Notes under the pieces: model-generated | What the model saw: only the letters and a program-made list of their open reading frames with translations | The model's database searches: none | Told to the model about the DNA's origin: nothing | Made by a program: the position numbers and the translations under genes | NCBI GenBank assembly: GCA_041687675.1 | Contig: JAWLBM010000047.1 | Coordinates: 1-36,696, forward strand | Length of the DNA stretch: 36,696 nucleotides | Reading direction: 5' to 3' | DNA from: JAWLBM01 sp041687675 | GTDB lineage: Bacteria; Pseudomonadota; Alphaproteobacteria; Rhizobiales; Pleomorphomonadaceae | Shown here: positions 1-8,545 of the stretch, piece by piece | How the letters are laid out: each line of letters opens with the position of its first letter | How positions within the stretch are numbered: position 1 is the stretch's first letter

Positions 1-61
1 GAGGAAGCTCCTGACCATGCTCAACGCCATCCTCAGAGACCAGAAAACCTTCGCAGCCTGA
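1..61 (+). mobile_element. 3' end of an IS110-like transposase gene (partial)
   Basis: The frame beginning at base 2 reads RKLLTMLNAILRDQKTFAA and then TGA at 59-61. This matches the usual end of IS110-family transposases (Transposase_20 part), which close with a basic-LL-x-x-LNA-x-x-RD pattern. Only 19 codons are present because the gene enters from outside the window. The same stretch recurs in inverted orientation at the right end of the window, identical at the DNA level, so this is a repeated insertion sequence. The family assignment is from recognition of the C-terminal pattern and cannot be confirmed without the catalytic DEDD and serine domains. Confidence 0.7.
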
Positions 62-98
62 CCCAGCAGACACAGTTGCCGGCTTTCGCCGGGATGAC
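1..98 (+). repeat. Left copy of a 98-bp inverted terminal repeat of the window
   Basis: Bases 1-98 are the reverse complement of 36585-36682 with a single mismatch (T at 86 against C in the other copy when read on its minus strand). The repeat covers the transposase 3' end, 17 bp of linker and a REP-like hairpin with arms CCGGC (79-83) and GCCGG (88-92). Identity stops after GGGATGAC, where unique flanking sequence starts. The true end of the insertion sequence is probably around base 78, just before the hairpin; that is inference. Confidence 0.85.
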
Positions 99-161
99 GC
101 CAGGAGGGGACGCCGAAAGGTGCGCGACACCGGGAGCCGGGCCGACGTCCAGTCGTGAGCG

Positions 162-815
162 CTACTGCGCCTCGGCGAGGGCGAGGCGGCGGTCGAGGTA
201 ATCGCCGCAGCTGTCGATCAGCTCGTCCACCTTCTGGTCGAAGAAGTGGTTCGCGCCCTCGATGATCCTCTGCTCGATGGTGATGCCCTTCTGCATCTTC
301 AGCTTGTCGACCAGGGTCTGCACGTCCTTCTGCGGCACCACCTTGTCCACGTCGCCGTGGATGATGAGGCCGGAGGAGGGGCAGGGGGCGAGGAAGGAGA
401 AGTCGTGCAGGTTGGCCGGCGGCGCGATCGAGATGAAGCCCTCGATCTCCGGCCGGCGCATCAGCAGCTGCATGCCGATCCAGGCGCCGAACGAGAAGCC
501 CGCCACCCAGCAGGAGCGCGCGTCCGGATGGATCGTCTGGACCCAGTCGAGCGCCGAGGCGGCGTCGGAGAGCTCGCCCGCGCCGTGGTCGAAGGCGCCC
601 TGGCTGCGGCCGACCCCGCGGAAGTTGAAGCGCAGCACCGCGAAACCCCGCTCCTTGAACATGTAGAACAGGCGGTAGGCCACCTGGTTGTTCATGGTGC
701 CGCCGAACTGCGGATGCGGATGCAGGATCATCGCGATCGGAGCGGTGCGGGACTTCGCCGGCTGGAACCGGCCCTCGATGCGTCCGGCGGGGCCGTTGAA
801 GATCACTTCGGGCAT
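162..815 (-). CDS. Alpha/beta hydrolase
   Basis: A 217-residue single-domain alpha/beta hydrolase of the small cytoplasmic type (COG2945-like). The nucleophile elbow is GFSFG at 106-110 (Ser108). The likely acid is Asp157 in HGDVDKVVP, and the likely catalytic base is His190 in GANHFF. An HPHPQFGGTM segment near residue 32 forms the oxyanion region typical of this family. There is no signal peptide. The gene is transcribed away from the suf operon, and in rhizobia a hydrolase of this type is often found next to suf. The substrate is unknown; an esterase or acyl hydrolase activity is the safe description. The ATG start (813-815) gives the full conserved N-terminus MPEVIFNGPAG. Confidence 0.9.
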   Translation of the reverse strand: MPEVIFNGPAGRIEGRFQPAKSRTAPIAMILHPHPQFGGTMNNQVAYRLFYMFKERGFAVLRFNFRGVGRSQGAFDHGAGELSDAASALDWVQTIHPDARSCWVAGFSFGAWIGMQLLMRRPEIEGFISIAPPANLHDFSFLAPCPSSGLIIHGDVDKVVPQKDVQTLVDKLKMQKGITIEQRIIEGANHFFDQKVDELIDSCGDYLDRRLALAEAQ

Positions 816-866
816 GTGTCTGTCTGGGCTCTCTCGGCTGATCAGGACAATCCCGTACCCGAATCC

Positions 867-895
867 TTGACGGAGGGCCGGGCCGGCTCTAAAAC
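867..895 (+). promoter_or_regulatory. Candidate suf operon promoter
   Basis: TTGACG at 867-872 and TAAAAC at 890-895 are separated by 17 bp. The -35 is near-consensus and the -10 is weak (4 of 6). Predicted transcription starts near 901, inside the ICE-like box, so the geometry favours repression by whatever binds that box. The promoter is inferred from sequence only. Confidence 0.4.
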
Positions 896-898
896 CTC

Positions 899-915
899 TT
901 TAGAACCATTCGAAA
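899..915 (+). promoter_or_regulatory. ICE-like (Irr) operator upstream of suf
   Basis: TTTAGAACCATTCGAAA is a 7-3-7 inverted repeat (TTTAGAA / TTCGAAA) with one mismatch to the TTTAGAA-N3-TTCTAAA iron control element bound by Irr in rhizobia. The neighbouring TCTAAA (888-893) forms a second perfect 6-5-6 inverted repeat with TTTAGA (899-904). The box lies in the divergent region between the hydrolase and the first suf gene, the expected place for iron control of suf. Confidence 0.65.
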
Positions 916-1023
916 CTGAAGCTCGCCGCCGCGACGGCCAGCGTTCCACGGAGGACACCTGCACTGGACTGCGCGGGTGTTCGGCGTCAAGAGAAATCGC
1001 GTTCGGCGGACGGACTTCAAGAG

Positions 1024-1057
1024 GGCGCCCCGGTTCTCGATCGAGAATCGTCGGCGC
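1024..1057 (+). other. Hairpin in the suf leader
   Basis: A perfect 14-bp palindrome TTCTCGATCGAGAA (1034-1047) is bracketed by GGCGCC at 1024-1029 and GGCGCC at 1052-1057, which can pair with each other. The structure lies roughly 30-40 nt before the first suf start codon, in a 5' leader of about 185 nt. No known riboswitch is recognised. Confidence 0.4.
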
Positions 1058-1097
1058 CGGTCCGCACGCCCGGGAGACGAAGCCGGTGGCCGAGGCC

Positions 1098-2267
1098 ATG
1101 GAAAGGGTCTATCTCGACTGGAATGCGGGCGCGCCGCTCCGCGCGGAGGTTCGCGCGCGCCTCGTCGAGACCCTCGGCCGCACCGGCAACGCCTCGTCGG
1201 TCCACCGCGAGGGCCGCGCGGCCCGGGCGGCGGTCGAGGCGGCCAGGGCCAGCGTCGCCGGCCTCGCCGACCTCGAGCCCGCGGGCGTCACCTTCACCTC
1301 TGGCGGCACCGAGGCGAATGTCACCGTCCTTTCGCCCGACTGGACGCTGGACGGCCGCCCGGCCCCGTTCGACCGGCTGCTGAAGTCCGCGGTGGAGCAC
1401 CCGTCGGTCGCCCGCGGCGGCCGCTTCCCCGCCCATCTCGTCGAGACGATCCCGGTCGACCGCGACGGTGTCGTCGATGTCGCCTGGCTGGAGGCGCGCC
1501 TTGGCGCGCTCGCGGCCGAGGGCGGGCGCGTGCTCGTCTCGGTGATGGTGGCGAACAACGAGACGGGCGTCATCCAGCCGATCGCGGCGATCGCGGACGT
1601 GGTCCACGGCTTCCGCGGCCTGCTGCACGCCGACGCGGTGCAGGCGGCCGGCAAGGTGCCGCTGGCGCCGGCGGCCGCGGGCGCCGACGTGCTGACCCTC
1701 TCGGCGCACAAGATCGGCGGCCCGCAGGGCGTCGGCGCGATCCTGCGCCGGTCGACGCGGCACGCCTTCCCGCCGCTGCTCACCGGCGGCGGCCAGGAGA
1801 GCTATGCGCGGGCCGGGACCGAGCCGGTCGCCCTGATCGACGCCTTCGGCCTTGCGGCGACGGCGGCCCGTGACGATTTGAGGCTGGTGGACCGGGTGCG
1901 CGCGCGCCGCGACGCCCTCGAGGCGGCGGTCCTCGAAACCGCTCCCGATGCGATCGTCTTCTCGTCCGGGGCGGCGCGGCTGCCCAACACGCTGGCCGTC
2001 GCGGTGCCGGGTGTCTCCGCCGAGACGCTGGTGATCGCGCTCGATCTCGCCGGGATCGCCGTGTCGTCAGGCTCGGCCTGCTCGTCGGGCAAGGTGGCGC
2101 GGAGCGAGGCCCTCGCCGCGATGGGTCATCCGCCAGATATCGCCGCGGGCGGCGTCCGCGTGAGCCTCGGGCCGACCACCGGCGACGACGCCGTTGCGCG
2201 CTTCCGGGAGGCCTTCGCGGCGGCGCTCGCGCGCATGAGGAGGGATCGGGCGACAAGAGCCGCCTGA
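1098..2267 (+). CDS. Cysteine desulfurase, NifS/IscS-type (first gene of suf operon)
   Basis: A class V PLP-dependent aminotransferase fold that removes sulfur from cysteine to feed Fe-S assembly. It has 389 residues. The PLP lysine is Lys205 in SAHKIGGPQG, the substrate-region histidine is His101 in EHPSV, and the persulfide cysteine is Cys328 in SSGSACSSGK; this loop is of the group I (IscS/NifS) kind rather than the SufS kind. Alpha-proteobacterial suf operons commonly carry such an enzyme in addition to SufS. The ATG at 1098 gives the family start MERVYLDWNA. A GTG at 1086 with GGGAGA eight bases upstream is a real alternative adding four residues. The reading frame stays open far upstream, but that part looks like high-GC shadow. 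The sufB start follows 54 bp later. Confidence 0.93.
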   Translation: MERVYLDWNAGAPLRAEVRARLVETLGRTGNASSVHREGRAARAAVEAARASVAGLADLEPAGVTFTSGGTEANVTVLSPDWTLDGRPAPFDRLLKSAVEHPSVARGGRFPAHLVETIPVDRDGVVDVAWLEARLGALAAEGGRVLVSVMVANNETGVIQPIAAIADVVHGFRGLLHADAVQAAGKVPLAPAAAGADVLTLSAHKIGGPQGVGAILRRSTRHAFPPLLTGGGQESYARAGTEPVALIDAFGLAATAARDDLRLVDRVRARRDALEAAVLETAPDAIVFSSGAARLPNTLAVAVPGVSAETLVIALDLAGIAVSSGSACSSGKVARSEALAAMGHPPDIAAGGVRVSLGPTTGDDAVARFREAFAAALARMRRDRATRAA

Positions 2268-2321
2268 CCATTGGTTCGGAAATTCCCGCGGTCCTTGAAA
2301 CCGCGGCGGATGGAGAGAGTG

Positions 2322-3800
<1,479 letters not shown>

Positions 3801-3891
3801 CGCCCGCCGGCTCCTTTCGCCACCCCTTTTCATCAAGGCCGCCTCCGCCCCGAGGGACGCCGGAGGCCGGCCCATCCGAGGACGACCGCAC

Positions 3892-4644
3892 ATGCTTCTC
3901 GAAGTCCGCAATCTGCACGCCAGGGTCGGCGACCGCGAGATCCTGAAGGGCATCGATCTCACCATCGAGCCCGGCACGATGCACGCCATCATGGGGCCGA
4001 ACGGCTCCGGCAAGTCGACGCTGTCCTACATCCTCGCCGGCAAGGAGGACTACGAGGTCACCGAGGGCGACATCCTGTTCGACGGCGAGTCGATCCTCGG
4101 GATGGAGCCGAACGAGCGGGCGACCGCGGGCCTCTTCCTCGCCTTCCAGTATCCGATCGAGATCCCCGGCGTCGCCTCGATGACCTTCCTGAAGTCGGCG
4201 CTGAACGCAAAGCGCAAGGCCCGGGGCGAGGCCGAGATCTCGACGCCGGAGTTCATGCGGCTGGTGAAGGACGCGGCGGCCCGCCTCGACATCTCCCCGG
4301 ACATGCTGAAGCGCCCGGTCAACGTCGGCTTTTCCGGCGGCGAAAAGAAGCGCAACGAGGTCTTGCAGATGGCGCTCCTCGAGCCCAAGCTCGCGGTGCT
4401 CGACGAGACCGACTCCGGCCTCGACATCGACGCGCTGAAGGTGGTGGCCGAGGGCGTCAACAAGCTGCGCTCGCCGGACCGCTCCTTCCTCGTCATCACC
4501 CACTACCAGCGCCTCCTCGACTACATCGTGCCGGACGTGGTGCATGTGCTCTCGGCGGGGCGGATCGTGCGCACCGGAGGGCCGGAGCTGGCGCTGGAGC
4601 TCGAGAAGAACGGCTACGCGTCCTACGCCCGCGACGCGGCGTGA
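3892..4644 (+). CDS. sufC: Fe-S cluster assembly ATPase SufC
   Basis: A 250-residue cytosolic ABC-type ATPase that energises the SufBC2D scaffold. Walker A is GPNGSGKS (35-42), the ABC signature FSGGEKK lies at 147-153, Walker B is LAVLDETD (167-174), and the H-loop is His204 in VITHYQ. The DETDSGLD form of Walker B with the D-loop is typical of SufC and distinguishes it from transporter ATPases; no membrane partner is nearby. It starts 91 bp after sufB with GAGGA upstream, and its TGA (4642-4644) touches the start region of sufD, suggesting translational coupling. Confidence 0.97.
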   Translation: MLLEVRNLHARVGDREILKGIDLTIEPGTMHAIMGPNGSGKSTLSYILAGKEDYEVTEGDILFDGESILGMEPNERATAGLFLAFQYPIEIPGVASMTFLKSALNAKRKARGEAEISTPEFMRLVKDAAARLDISPDMLKRPVNVGFSGGEKKRNEVLQMALLEPKLAVLDETDSGLDIDALKVVAEGVNKLRSPDRSFLVITHYQRLLDYIVPDVVHVLSAGRIVRTGGPELALELEKNGYASYARDAA

Positions 4645-4661
4645 GTTCGGAGATGACCGAC

Positions 4662-5984
4662 ATGCCCGGACCCACCATCCTGCGCACCCCGGCCGAGGAC
4701 GCGCTGATCCGGCGCTACCCGGCCGAGCGCCCGGCGCTGCCGGGCGGCGAGGCGGCGGCCGCCGTGCGCGACCGCGCCTTCGGCCGCTTCGAGGTCGCCG
4801 GCCTGCCGCACCGCCGGGTCGAGGCCTGGCGCTACACGGACCTCAGGACCAACCTGCGCCAGATCGCGCCCGTCGCCGGCAAGGCCGACGAGGGCCGCAT
4901 CGCCGCCGTTCCGCCGGTGGTGCCGGGCGACCGCGCCCGCCGGATCGTGGTCGCCAACGGCCGGCTCGTGCCGGCGCTCTCCGACCTCGACGGCTTCGGC
5001 GAGGGCGTCCGCGTCCGCTCGTTCGCCGAGGCGCTCGCCGCCGGCGACGAGGTCGCCCTCGCCGCGCTGGAAGGCCCGCTGCTCGCGGGCGACAACGTCG
5101 CCGTGTCGCTCAACACCGCCTTCGTCACCGACGGCGTGATGGTGGACATCGCCGACGGGTTCGAACTCGACCGGCCGCTGGAGATCGCCCACGTCACCGA
5201 CGGGGAGGAGGCCTCCGCGGTCAGCGTGCGCAACGTGATCCGCGTCGGCGCCGGGGCGAGGGCGATGATCATCGAGACCCTCGAGGCGACGCGGCCGCTC
5301 GCCCACCAGGTCAACGTGGTGACGGAGATCACCGTCGGCGACCGCGCCGAGGTGGACCACATCCGCCTGCAGCTCGAGCCGGCCGAGGCGCTGTCGCTGA
5401 CGACGGTGACGGTGGAGATCGGCGAGAAGGCCCGCTTCGAGACCTTCAACGCCGCGCTCGGCGGGGCGATCGCCCGTGCCCAGCTGTTCGCCCGCTTCGC
5501 CGGGCGCGGGGCGACCGGGGCCTTCCGCGGCGTCACCATGCTGTCGGGCCGCCGCCACGCCGACACCACGCTGGTGGTGACCCACGACGCGGAGGGTTGC
5601 CAGAGCCGCGAGCTCTACAAGGCGGTGGTGGACGACGAGGCGCGCTCGGTGTTCCAGGGCCGCATCAACGTCCCGGCGCACGCGCAGAAGACCGACGCGC
5701 GGATGATGACCTCCTCGCTGCTCCTCTCCGAGGGCGCGGAGGCGAACGCCAAGCCGGAGCTCGAGATCTTCGCCGACGACGTGCAGTGCGGCCATGGCGC
5801 CACCTGCGGCGCGCTCGACGACGACCTCCTGTTCTACATGATGGCCCGCGGCGTGCCGCGCGAGGAGGCCGAGGCGATGCTGATCGTCGCCTTCCTCGGC
5901 GAGGCCATCGACGAGGTGCACTCCGAGGCCGTCCGCGACATGCTGATCCACCGCGTCGAGGACTGGCTGAAACGAAAGGGCTGA
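4662..5984 (+). CDS. sufD: Fe-S cluster assembly protein SufD
   Basis: A protein of about 440 residues, the paralogue of SufB that completes the SufBC2D complex and assists iron acquisition. The N-terminal part has the RRVEAWRYTDLR motif of SufD. The C-terminal helix has CGHGATCGALDDDLLFYMMARG, with the histidine conserved in SufD. Start choice is uncertain: GTG at 4641 overlaps the sufC stop, ATG at 4653 directly follows a GGAG, and ATG at 4662 has that GGAG (4649-4652) at nine bases, which I prefer. The N-terminal half is divergent, as usual for SufD. Confidence 0.95.
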   Translation: MPGPTILRTPAEDALIRRYPAERPALPGGEAAAAVRDRAFGRFEVAGLPHRRVEAWRYTDLRTNLRQIAPVAGKADEGRIAAVPPVVPGDRARRIVVANGRLVPALSDLDGFGEGVRVRSFAEALAAGDEVALAALEGPLLAGDNVAVSLNTAFVTDGVMVDIADGFELDRPLEIAHVTDGEEASAVSVRNVIRVGAGARAMIIETLEATRPLAHQVNVVTEITVGDRAEVDHIRLQLEPAEALSLTTVTVEIGEKARFETFNAALGGAIARAQLFARFAGRGATGAFRGVTMLSGRRHADTTLVVTHDAEGCQSRELYKAVVDDEARSVFQGRINVPAHAQKTDARMMTSSLLLSEGAEANAKPELEIFADDVQCGHGATCGALDDDLLFYMMARGVPREEAEAMLIVAFLGEAIDEVHSEAVRDMLIHRVEDWLKRKG

Positions 5985-6055
5985 GCCAGACGAGCCCGGG
6001 CGGCGTATCCTGAAGGTGCGCCGCCCGCCGAAGCCTCCAGCCCGGGACAAGAGCG

Positions 6056-7297
6056 ATGAACGTCGCCACCGCGAACACAACTTACGACGTCGAGGCCGTC
6101 CGCCGCGACTTCCCCATCCTGTCGAAGACCGTCTACGGCAAGCCGCTGGTCTACCTCGACAACGGCGCCTCGGCGCAGAAGCCGCAGGCGGTGCTGGACC
6201 GGATCATGAAGGCGTACACCGAGGAGTACGCCAATGTGCACCGCGGCCTCCACTTCCTCTCCAACGCCGCGACGGAGGCCTACGAGGAGGCGCGCGAGAT
6301 CGCCCGCGCCTTCCTCAACGCGGCGAGCACCGAGGAGGTGATCTTCACCCGCTCCTCCACCGAGGCGATCAACCTCGTCGCGGCGAGCTACGGCGGCATG
6401 GTTCTCCGGCCCGGCGACGAGGTGATCCTGTCGATCATGGAGCACCACTCCAACATCGTGCCCTGGCACTTCCACCGCGAGCGGAACGGCGTGGTGATCA
6501 GGTGGGCGCCGGTGCGCGAGGACGGCTCCTTCGACCTCGAGGCCTTCGAGGGGATGCTCAGCGGGCGGACGAGGATCGTCGCCATCACCCAGATGTCCAA
6601 CGTGACCGGCGCCGTCGTGCCGATCGCCGAGGTGACGCGGCTCGCCCATGCGGCGGGGGCGAAGGTGCTGGTCGACGGCAGCCAGAGCGCGGTCCACATG
6701 CCGGTGGACGTGCGGGCGCTGGACGCCGACTTCTACGTCTTCACCGGCCACAAGGTCTACGGGCCGACCGGCATCGGCGTCCTCTACGGAAAGCGCGACC
6801 TCCTCGAGGCTATGCCGCCCTGGCAGGGCGGCGGCGAGATGATCCTCGAGGTGAGCGAGGACCGCGTCACCTACAACGAGCCGCCGCACCGCTTCGAGGC
6901 CGGCACCCCGCCGATCGTGCAGGCGATCGGCCTCGGCGCGGCGCTGCGCTACATGGAGGGGCTCGGCCGAGAGGCCATCGCCGCCCACGAGGCGGATCTC
7001 AAGGACTATGCGATGGAGCGGCTCGGGGCCATGAACTCGATCCGCATCTTCGGCACCACGCCGGAGAAGGGCGCCATCGTCTCCTTCGAGATGAAGGGGG
7101 CGCACGCCCATGACGTCGCCACCATCATCGACCGCTCCGGCGTCGCCGTCCGGGCCGGTACCCATTGCGCGATGCCCCTTCTCGCCCGATATGGTGTGAC
7201 GTCCACCTGCCGTGCGTCCTTCGGGCTCTACAACACCCGGGACGAAGTCGATAAGCTGGTCGAGGCGCTGCAGAAGGCCGAGACCCTGTTCGGATGA
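6056..7297 (+). CDS. sufS: Cysteine desulfurase / selenocysteine lyase SufS
   Basis: A 413-residue group II cysteine desulfurase, the SUF-dedicated sulfur donor. The PLP-binding lysine is Lys233 in FTGHKVYGPTG and the persulfide cysteine is Cys371 in RAGTHCAMPL, the SufS-type loop (the common RxGHHCA has Thr in place of the first His). The N-terminal VRRDFPIL and YLDNGASAQKP motifs are also classical. It lies 71 bp after sufD, and its TGA overlaps the ATG of the next gene (ATGA at 7294-7297), so the two are probably translationally coupled. No SufE is visible in the window; the sulfur acceptor would have to be encoded elsewhere or be SufB itself. Confidence 0.97.
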   Translation: MNVATANTTYDVEAVRRDFPILSKTVYGKPLVYLDNGASAQKPQAVLDRIMKAYTEEYANVHRGLHFLSNAATEAYEEAREIARAFLNAASTEEVIFTRSSTEAINLVAASYGGMVLRPGDEVILSIMEHHSNIVPWHFHRERNGVVIRWAPVREDGSFDLEAFEGMLSGRTRIVAITQMSNVTGAVVPIAEVTRLAHAAGAKVLVDGSQSAVHMPVDVRALDADFYVFTGHKVYGPTGIGVLYGKRDLLEAMPPWQGGGEMILEVSEDRVTYNEPPHRFEAGTPPIVQAIGLGAALRYMEGLGREAIAAHEADLKDYAMERLGAMNSIRIFGTTPEKGAIVSFEMKGAHAHDVATIIDRSGVAVRAGTHCAMPLLARYGVTSTCRASFGLYNTRDEVDKLVEALQKAETLFG

Positions 7298-7674
7298 TGA
7301 TCATGAGCGAAGCCCCCGCGACCGAACACGCAGCCGCGACCCCGTCGCAGGCGATTGCGGACGACGAGCTCGCCCGCATCACCGAGGACATCATCGCGGC
7401 GCTGAAGACCGTCTACGACCCCGAGATCCCGTCCGACATCTACGAACTCGGCCTGATCTACCGGATCGACATCGACGACGACCGGATGGTCGACATCGAC
7501 ATGACGCTGACCGCGCCGGGCTGCCCCGTGGCCGGCGAGATGCCCGGCTGGGTGGAGAACGCCGTCGGCGCCGTTCCCGGCATCAACGGCGTCACCGTGA
7601 ACATGGTGTTCGATCCGCCCTGGACCCCGGACCGCATGTCCGAGGAGGCCCAGGTCGCCTTGAACATGTACTGA
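7294..7674 (+). CDS. sufT: SUF system protein SufT-like (MIP18/DUF59 family)
   Basis: A 126-residue protein with one FSCA/DUF59 domain (about 27-115). It carries the family motifs VYDPEIPSDIYELGLIY and MTLTAPGCPVAGEMPGW, in which the cysteine is the conserved residue implicated in Fe-S cluster maturation or carriage. SufT-type proteins are thought to help deliver clusters to client proteins. The ATG at 7294 overlaps the sufS stop; an ATG at 7303 (MSEAPATEH) is equally possible since neither has a strong Shine-Dalgarno. The first 25 residues are low-complexity and probably disordered. Confidence 0.9.
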   Translation: MMIMSEAPATEHAAATPSQAIADDELARITEDIIAALKTVYDPEIPSDIYELGLIYRIDIDDDRMVDIDMTLTAPGCPVAGEMPGWVENAVGAVPGINGVTVNMVFDPPWTPDRMSEEAQVALNMY

Positions 7675-7732
7675 CGATCCGGTCATGATCGGCCCGGCCT
7701 TGAACCGGGCGCGTTTCAGGAGACCCGAGGAA

Positions 7733-8098
7733 ATGGCAAGCGTAGCGAGACGGAAACTGGACGTGATCTCCGTGACCGAGGCGGCCGCCGCCCGGGTGCG
7801 CGAGATCGTGGAGGGGCGCGAGGGCGCCCTCGGCGTCCGGGTCGGCGTGAAGAACGGCGGATGCGCCGGCATGTCCTACACGGTGGAACTGGCCGGGGAG
7901 GCCCGCCCGTCGGACGAGCGGGTGGATGCCCATGGCGCCACCGTCTTCGTCGACCCGAAGGCGGTGCTGTTCCTTCTCGGCACCACCATGGATTTCGAGA
8001 GCACGGTGCTGAAGACCGGCTTCGTCTTCCGCAACCCCAACCAGGTGGGCGCCTGCGGCTGCGGCGAGAGCGTCAACCTGAAGCCGGCCGAGGCGTGA
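7733..8098 (+). CDS. sufA: A-type Fe-S carrier SufA/IscA family
   Basis: A 121-residue A-type carrier that binds and transfers Fe-S clusters. The three cluster cysteines are visible: one in NGGCAGMSY and two in the C-terminal GACGCGESVN. The ATG at 7733 gives the normal length and follows GAGGAA, with a further AGGAG about ten bases up; an in-frame ATG at 7685 would add 16 atypical residues. It is the last recognisable suf gene; a TfoX-N gene follows 68 bp downstream in the same direction. Confidence 0.94.
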   Translation: MASVARRKLDVISVTEAAAARVREIVEGREGALGVRVGVKNGGCAGMSYTVELAGEARPSDERVDAHGATVFVDPKAVLFLLGTTMDFESTVLKTGFVFRNPNQVGACGCGESVNLKPAEA

Positions 8099-8166
8099 GC
8101 GGGGCTTCCGCCCGGCGATGAAATCGTTCATGATCCGTTCCGAGGCGCAGCGCGGGAACGGGTCAG

Positions 8167-8538
8167 ATGGCCGACGGCTTTTCCGATTTCCTCGAGGATC
8201 TTTTCGGCCCGCTCGGCGGCGTCTCGATGCGCCGCATGTTCGGCGGCCTCGGCATCTGGCGCGACGGGCTGATGTTCGCCCTGGTCGCCGACGATGTCCT
8301 CTACTTCAAGGCCGACGAGGAGACCCGGCCCCGCTACGAGGCTGAGGGGTCGGCGCCGTTCTCCTACACATCGAAGACCGGGCGCACCACCATCATGAGC
8401 TACTGGCGGTCGCCGGAGCGTCTCTTCGACGAGCCGGACGCGTTCCTCGACTTCGCCAGGGAGGCCTGCGCGGCCGCGGGCCGTGCGGACGCGAAAAAGG
8501 CCGCCAAGGCGGCCCGGTCGAGGCGTCGGTCCGGATGA
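8167..8538 (+). CDS. TfoX/Sxy N-terminal domain protein
   Basis: A 123-residue protein consisting of the TfoX N-terminal domain (about 3-100), with the typical features MRRMFGGLGIWRDGLMFALVADDVLYFKAD and FSYTSKTGRTTIMSYW. In gammaproteobacteria TfoX/Sxy activates competence with CRP, but the stand-alone N-domain proteins of alphaproteobacteria have no established job. The C-terminal tail is an Ala/Lys/Arg-rich stretch. Its codons double as a rho-independent terminator on the opposite strand for the converging GGDEF gene. The start at 8167 (MADGFSDFLEDLFG) fits the family. Confidence 0.88.
   Translation: MADGFSDFLEDLFGPLGGVSMRRMFGGLGIWRDGLMFALVADDVLYFKADEETRPRYEAEGSAPFSYTSKTGRTTIMSYWRSPERLFDEPDAFLDFAREACAAAGRADAKKAAKAARSRRRSG
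8494..8514 (-). terminator. Rho-independent terminator of the GGDEF gene, inside the tfoX-like coding region
   Basis: On the minus strand GGCCGCC, TT, GGCGGCC (8514-8499) is followed by TTTTT (8498-8494). It lies 32 bp beyond the GGDEF stop codon, so it is well placed to end that transcript, yet it lies entirely inside the coding sequence of the converging gene. Confidence 0.7.
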
Positions 8539-8545
8539 GGCCCGG

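Noticed and set aside
246..1097. Long upstream extension of the first cysteine desulfurase frame
   Set aside because: The frame is open because of high GC, runs antisense through the hydrolase gene, and crosses the suf promoter and ICE-like box. No family member has such an N-terminus.
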